Shown in pieces: positions 59,243-64,000 of a stretch of DNA of 64,000 bases (position 1 is the first letter of the stretch; each line of letters opens with the position of its first letter). The position numbers were made by a program, and so were the translations under genes. The stretch is from positions 228,618 to 292,617 of the forward strand of contig JAVXUO010000748.1 in NCBI GenBank assembly GCA_033065855.1. The letters are read 5' to 3'. A model generated the notes under the pieces. It was not told the origin of the DNA. It ran no database searches and saw only the letters and a list, made by a program, of their open reading frames with translations. Source of the DNA: Escallonia rubra. Lineage: Eukaryota > Streptophyta > Magnoliopsida > Escalloniales > Escalloniaceae.

Positions 59243-62200
59243 TCAATTACACGGATTTATAATATATCTAATAGGTCTAGGCCGGCCATTGATAATTTGC
59301 CAAGCCATCCTATACCTAAAGCAGTCTATGTATTCTTGGGTCCAGACGGTCTTCTTGAGGCTCTCCGACCGACAGATGTAATCCATGTACATGCAGAGGA
59401 AGACGCCGCAGTCCGAGGAATTAAGTTGCTTGGGCCTAGTCCTCTTCAATCGGAGAACAAGCTGCGTATCGCCCGGTGCCCTCCCTCGGGTCTCTTGAGA
59501 ACGCTCTCTATTGACCATGGCAGCAAATAGATTCTGCGAGAAACAGGATAAGCATTAAACATTAAACATAGCAAACATAATAAGATTAATCAGTTCTACA
59601 ATATGCAAGTTACAATAAGAAGTAAACAGGATCTTACCATGGCATCCAACATCCCTAAGCCTCGGTACATTTCAATCACACCAATTGCGTCCGTATCATC
59701 GTAGAGACTGTCGAGGACTGATACCGTATTCGTTACCGGTTCATAGCAAATCAAGAACCAGTGGGCATTCACTATAGCTGGGATTAGAAACACATCCGCC
59801 ACACTTGCGCTCTCTGGACTCGGCCGAGCAAGATATGCGAGTAGGTTAGCGAACGGTCTCCACTTGACCTCGACCTTCGCCTTTCTCGCCTGCTTCCTCG
59901 CCTTGTCCCAGTCGTTATACTCTTGTACTAGCATATTATGAAAGTAAGCATCGAGGATAAAAATGCGCGGACCGTAGTTAGGCTGCTCCCGACTCCTTTG
60001 CAGCAGAATTTGCACGTAGTGCGAGATGACAAAGTTGTCTAACCACATCCCCGGCGCCAGCGTGGACAGTTCTCTCCATGAGACACTGTAATCCAAGCCC
60101 TGTGGGTTATCCACGTCATACGACGCTTCGTCTGGGGGGGGCCCGCTAAAATAACGGTGATGGATTAGGTCATGTTTATACGGCTTTAGGGGCCTGGCTG
60201 GATGCCCTTGCGGATATTGCCCTCGGGGGTCGACCGGTTGCTCTTGCCCGCTGCCGGGGGGCAAGAGCAACGGAAGAAATTGGCCTCCAACCAACGGATC
60301 GGCCGGCTGATAATCCCTTTGGGGAGCCCCGGCCGGCTGATAATCGCCTTCGAGGGCCCCGGCCGGCTGATATTGCTCGCCGGCCATTTCTTCCGCCGAC
60401 TGATATTGCCCTTCGGGGCCGCCAAGTGGTCCCGCCCACGGGACAATGGGCAGTGCCTCGTTGAAACCGTAAGGCCATTCTTACGTGACTTGACTCTGAG
60501 AGAGGGGTTGGGGTTCCGGGAACAAATCGAAGGTCGGGCCGCTATAATCGGCCCACGACGCTTGAGCATGTCCCATCCCCGGTACAGAGGGACCACCAAC
60601 TCCCTGGCTCACCCCTGAAGCTTGCCCGGAGGGATCAACGTTATACGGGCTGGCGCCCGTATAACCCTTTCCCGGGCTATCGACCGAAGACTGTCCCGAT
60701 GCTTGCCGCACAAAATTCCCGCAACCTATAGCCAGTGCAGCAGCCTATTGGCGAAGATCCTCGCCCACTGCGCTCATCAGATCCTTCCACTCACTCAACT
60801 TCTGGAAGAATGCAAGCGAGGCATTAACCTACATCCAAAGAGATAACAAATAAGTAACTTTAATCAGACATTTATATTCAAGACAAGTTGGGCAACTTAC
60901 GAGATTGTATGCCATACGCTCGTCGATCTGACCCCTAGGCGCATACCTCGCCCCGCGTTCAAAGTTCACTGGGGCTACTCTCCTCCGCGTGATGCGGGAG
61001 TACCACTCATCGTACTCCCCGATGCTGATAACAAGGTCTGGCTCCGAGACGATGGCCGCCAGTGTGTCCTGCCTAGAAGTCCAGAGCTCTAGTTCGGCTG
61101 CGCACAATTCTTGCGCATTGGCCTTGCCAAACCGCCCGACATCCGGTGGGTCCCTGTTAACCGTCATATCTGGGGCACCGGCGGGCAAACCCTGCTCCAA
61201 CTCAAAATGGCGCATTGCTCAGTCTGACAGCTGCCACTCTGCGACCTCGAAGTGGATGAGGGGTGTGCGCTGCAACCCGAAGAGCGTGAAGACGAATGAC
61301 TCTTCTACTCATCGCGCCAAACGTATGTACGGTGCCCAACGCAATTGGCCCGGAGATAGGCGGTCGAACTCCCCTCGATAGAACGTGATGTTGTGATGGG
61401 GATCGACTCTCCTGCGGTAGTGGCTATTCTTCCGGCTGTACTCCCAAGCACGCAACCGAGGCCACACTCTATCGGTTCCATCCCTACGCGTCGGTGAATC
61501 GGGAGCAAGGTGTTCATAAGACCACACCTGAGAACATGGACAAATTATATTTATATCGTCGATTCAAAAAAATCAAAAACAAAAAAAAACAATAACGAAG
61601 ACAGGATTTATATGATATACCTGCAATAGCGAGAGACATGCACATATGGTTTTGGAGTCGGGCCTCGTTGCCTTGTGCAATGCTCGGTACAGATACGAAA
61701 GAACCGTTGCACCCCATGCATAATCTCCAACATCAGCCAGGTTACCCAACAACGGTAAATATTTCACGCTGGCCGTGTTCTTCGACGTCGTTGGGAATAA
61801 AATTGCCCCCATCACCCACCAGAGGAAGGCTTTTGTGTAAAGCACAAGCTCATGGCCCGTATAGTTTTCCGGCAAAACCCCGTACGTATCTACCAACCAC
61901 TTCAACTTTATACCACCACTGCTAAATTGATCCTGGGGTATCGAAGTGAGGAAGTCCCTAGCAGTTCTCGTTTTCGTTGCTTCTGACGGAGGAGCAATTA
62001 TCGGCAGCCCCGTCACCGGCAACCCTAAGATGAACCCTACTTCTTCTAGGGTAATTGTCAGCTCTTCGAGCGGGAAGTGAAACGTATTCGTTTCACTTCT
62101 CCACCTCTCAACAAGGGCACCTATCAAGGCCCGGTCAAGCTGTTGAAATATCTGCTCATGCGTGAAAATCCCAAACCCAATTCCACGCAGTATCGTCTTC

Positions 62201-62441
62201 TGGGCGGTGTTCAGTTTTCCACGATACTATATCGCGAGATACTTCTACGGTGTTCACAAGTTCTCTTTCCTACGAATTAATAAATACAATTTAAGCATAA
62301 CAAACGGTATATACAACGTTCGTAAGCGATAGAAAGTCGATAAATAATGTATCTTACACCACCATCCCATATGAGCGTACTGATATGGTTGGCTTGGTCG
62401 TATAACACGGATGGGTCTTCAGGTCCAGGGTTAAATTCTAT
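59243..62441 (-). pseudogene. PMD-Ulp1 fusion gene, copy 2 (all five exons, mutated)
   Basis: Exons: 62441-62358, 62269-61621, 61527-60901, 60828-59638 and 59533-59243, with GT..AG introns. Exons 1-3 encode the plant mobile domain; exon 4 a Pro/Gln/Gly-rich linker with repeated YQPAG units and the first half of a C48 (Ulp1-like) peptidase; exon 5 the rest. Peptidase residues are visible: histidine in NAHWFLICYE, aspartate in SVLDSLYDD, and glutamine and cysteine in PKQLNSSDCGVFLCMY. Lesions: start ATG to ATA, an extra A near 62,216, and stops at 61,309, 61,219, 60,745 and 60,481. The stops are mostly C-to-T changes. Ulp1 peptidases cut SUMO-like tags; PMD occurs in host MAIN proteins and in transposons. 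Confidence 0.88.
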
Positions 62442-62869
62442 TTTTTGCAACTGAAATTATGGAAAACATTCTCAGTTTTGATTTTACGTTTTGGATTTTG
62501 ATAATTGCTCGCAAAAATACGACGCATGCACATGCATAATACATATAACGCAAGCACATGAATGATACATACAATGTTAGCATATGTACTCATATGTATA
62601 AATATATATACATATACGGAATCGGATTTTGCAAACGCTTGCACAAGAACAAAAACATACATATATAAAACGCAATATTCATCATAACTGAATATTACAG
62701 ACAAAAAAAAGTGTAGATTTTGTGAACTTAGGTGATCGATTTAAGGTATTAAAGGTGTTCGTAAGACGGAATTGCGCCGATATGCTTGCCAACGCCGTCT
62801 AGAACAAATACCCTAAATCGATGTGAGTAGAAAGAGTGGAGAAGAGTGTCGTAGTTACTGTCGTTTGAA

Positions 62870-62970
62870 AGTATATTGAACGTCCGCAATACAGTACCGC
62901 GGATGGCTATTACGTCCGCGATACTATATCGCGGATGGCTATAACGTCCGCGATACTGTGTAGCGGACAC
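62870..62970. repeat. palindromes upstream of PMD-Ulp1, MULE 2
   Basis: Three copies: GTCCGCAATACAGTACCGCG-GA (near 62,883), GTCCGCGATACTATATCGCG-GA (near 62,915, fully paired with G:C at the variable arm position) and GTCCGCGATACTGTGTAGCG-GAC (near 62,947). They lie about 430-500 bp upstream of the gene's former start codon. Confidence 0.85.
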
Positions 62971-63019
62971 TGTTGACGTGACAGATAAGGACAAGATAAC
63001 CGTCATTGCCGAAAAAACT

Positions 63020-63304
63020 GTTGTGTCAGGCCCTGACAGGTGTCAGCCTAGGGACGTCCGCTACACAGTATGGCGGACGTCTTTTGGCTGTCTCCCATCA
63101 GGACTTTAATGTCTTCCGCCATACAGTGTAGCGGACAGTGGCGGAGGGCAAAAAGGTAAAAAAACCCGTCCGCCATACAGTATGGCGGACGACTGACAGC
63201 TTTTGAAAAGGGCGCGATCTGGACCGTCCATCATTCGGGATGGACGGTCAGATCGCGTTTGTAACTTCTCCTATTTTGCCCACGCTCTCAACAGATCAGC
63301 TCCC
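63020..63304 (-). repeat. MULE 2 right TIR
   Basis: The inverted partner of 51829-52100. It ends CAGATCAGCTCCC beside the microsatellite and contains palindromes near 63,057, 63,117 and 63,168. Confidence 0.85.
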
Positions 63305-63308
63305 ATAC

Positions 63309-63368
<60 letters not shown>

Positions 63369-63540
63369 GTGTATATATTTGTATATATGTATATATATTT
63401 ATACATTGTGTGTATATATATATATATACACACACAATGTATATGTATATATATATATATATACACACACACACAATGTATATATATATATATATACACG
63501 CGCAATGTATATGTATATATACAATGTATATGTCTATATG
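63305..63540. repeat. (TA)n/(CA)n microsatellite at right end of MULE 2
   Basis: TA runs are broken by three CACAATGTATAT phrases that also occur in the spacer at about 51,710-51,770. Confidence 0.9.
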
Positions 63541-64000
63541 GCGTTGAAGGGAAAGAGGAAGAAAAGTGAGGTGGGTCCCATTCATTTTAGTCCGAATTGA
63601 TCTGGACTAATTTTATACCCCCCCCCCCCCCCCGGGTATTATTTTATCTCACTCAAGGGGGATAAAACAAGTCCAAAGGACACCTTATCCGGGGACTAAA
63701 TGCGTGTCCAAACGCCGGATAAGATTATTTTTATCATATCCGGGGTCTTATCCTGCGCGCCAAACACAGCCTAAAAGAACGTCGGGAGTTAATCGGGACA
63801 TTTTCTGGGCTTATAGGGTCATTTGACAAACACGCTGGTTGGTGTCACTTCTTGTAGTGTCTACAACACTAACCAAATCTGAAACTTTGAAGTTCAAGTA
63901 CTCCGAATAAAAGTGACGGAATAGAGAAAGCAATTTTGTAGAGAGAGACCACATTTGTCACGAGCGCCATTACAAGGCAGTTTATAATATTCTTAGAATT
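63541..64000. other. probable MITE fragment, no gene
   Basis: A C15 run (63,618-63,632) is followed by GGGTATTATTTTATCTC, GGATAAGATTATTTTTATC and CGCGCCAAACACAGCC. This recalls inverted ends of small non-autonomous DNA elements, whose ends often read CCAAACA.GCC. The opposite end is not identified. Confidence 0.3.

Larger units (their letters stand above)
51829..63304 (+). mobile_element. multigene Mutator-like element, copy 2 (longest)
   Basis: 11.5 kb. TIRs are about 51829-52100 and 63020-63304, matching over ~270 bp (TTGAGAGCGTGGG...). The left one lacks the outermost GGGAGCTGATC. Plus strand: transposase, B3 gene, one small gene. Minus strand: one small gene and, from the right end inward, PMD-Ulp1. 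Between genes lie palindrome arrays, 168-bp and 79-bp tandem repeats and a small inverted-repeat element. Transposase and PMD-Ulp1 carry disabling mutations, so the copy is not autonomous. Confidence 0.92.

Noticed and set aside
43413-63540. Two MULEs as a simple recent tandem duplication
   Set aside because: TIR variants group by element and not by side, and internal deletions differ, so independent family members fit better.
1-64000. tRNA or rRNA genes
   Set aside because: I looked for clover-leaf A/B boxes and conserved rRNA stretches. The only tRNA-related matches are the two retrotransposon primer sites.

Overview
The window looks like nuclear DNA of a eudicot plant. The evidence is an intact class IV chitinase with the usual single intron, an LRR receptor-kinase fragment, plant-type transposons (CACTA with TNP2, Ty1/copia and Ty3/gypsy with Met-tRNA primer sites, a FAR1-type Mutator-like element, plant mobile domain genes, a B3 gene) and a degenerate TTTAGGG-like tract. 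The species cannot be named from sequence alone. Almost everything here is mobile DNA at various stages of decay. The only host gene I would call intact is the chitinase.

Layout. 1-2.2 kb: AT-rich degenerate repeats. 2.2-10.9 kb: a decayed CACTA (En/Spm) element, with TNP2/DUF4218/DUF4216 remnants on the minus strand and a telomere-like tract inside it. 10.9-15.6 kb: no genes, then GC-rich minisatellites with 111-bp and 68-bp units. 16.1-16.4 kb: LRR receptor-kinase fragment. 16.64-22.82 kb: a complete but mutated Ty3/gypsy chromovirus with 684-bp LTRs. 24.16-25.60 kb: the chitinase gene on the minus strand, followed upstream by a 1.2-kb segmental duplication (25.86-27.1 and 28.06-29.3 kb). 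30.02-38.17 kb: a minus-strand Ty1/copia element whose gag is split by a 3.2-kb solo LTR. 38.5-42.1 kb: a LINE pseudogene broken by two MITE-like insertions and a (TA)n tract.

43.54-51.56 and 51.83-63.30 kb: two related, large, multigene Mutator-like elements (MULEs) lying head to tail. Each has TIRs of roughly 270-290 bp, and all four element ends abut (CA)n/(TA)n microsatellites. Each carries a FAR1-type transposase on the plus strand and, converging on it, a five-exon plant-mobile-domain plus Ulp1-like peptidase gene. The longer copy also carries a two-exon B3 DNA-binding gene and two small divergent paralogous genes. Both copies are peppered with a ~23-bp palindrome of the form GTCCGCTATAC...TATAGCGGAC, in the TIRs and between genes.

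This multigene MULE with its palindromes is the most interesting system in the window. Transposase plus long TIRs supply mobility. The B3, small coiled-coil and PMD-Ulp1 products are candidate accessory or anti-silencing factors, and the palindromes are candidate binding sites. Those roles are inference. Both copies are damaged at different places, so neither appears autonomous.
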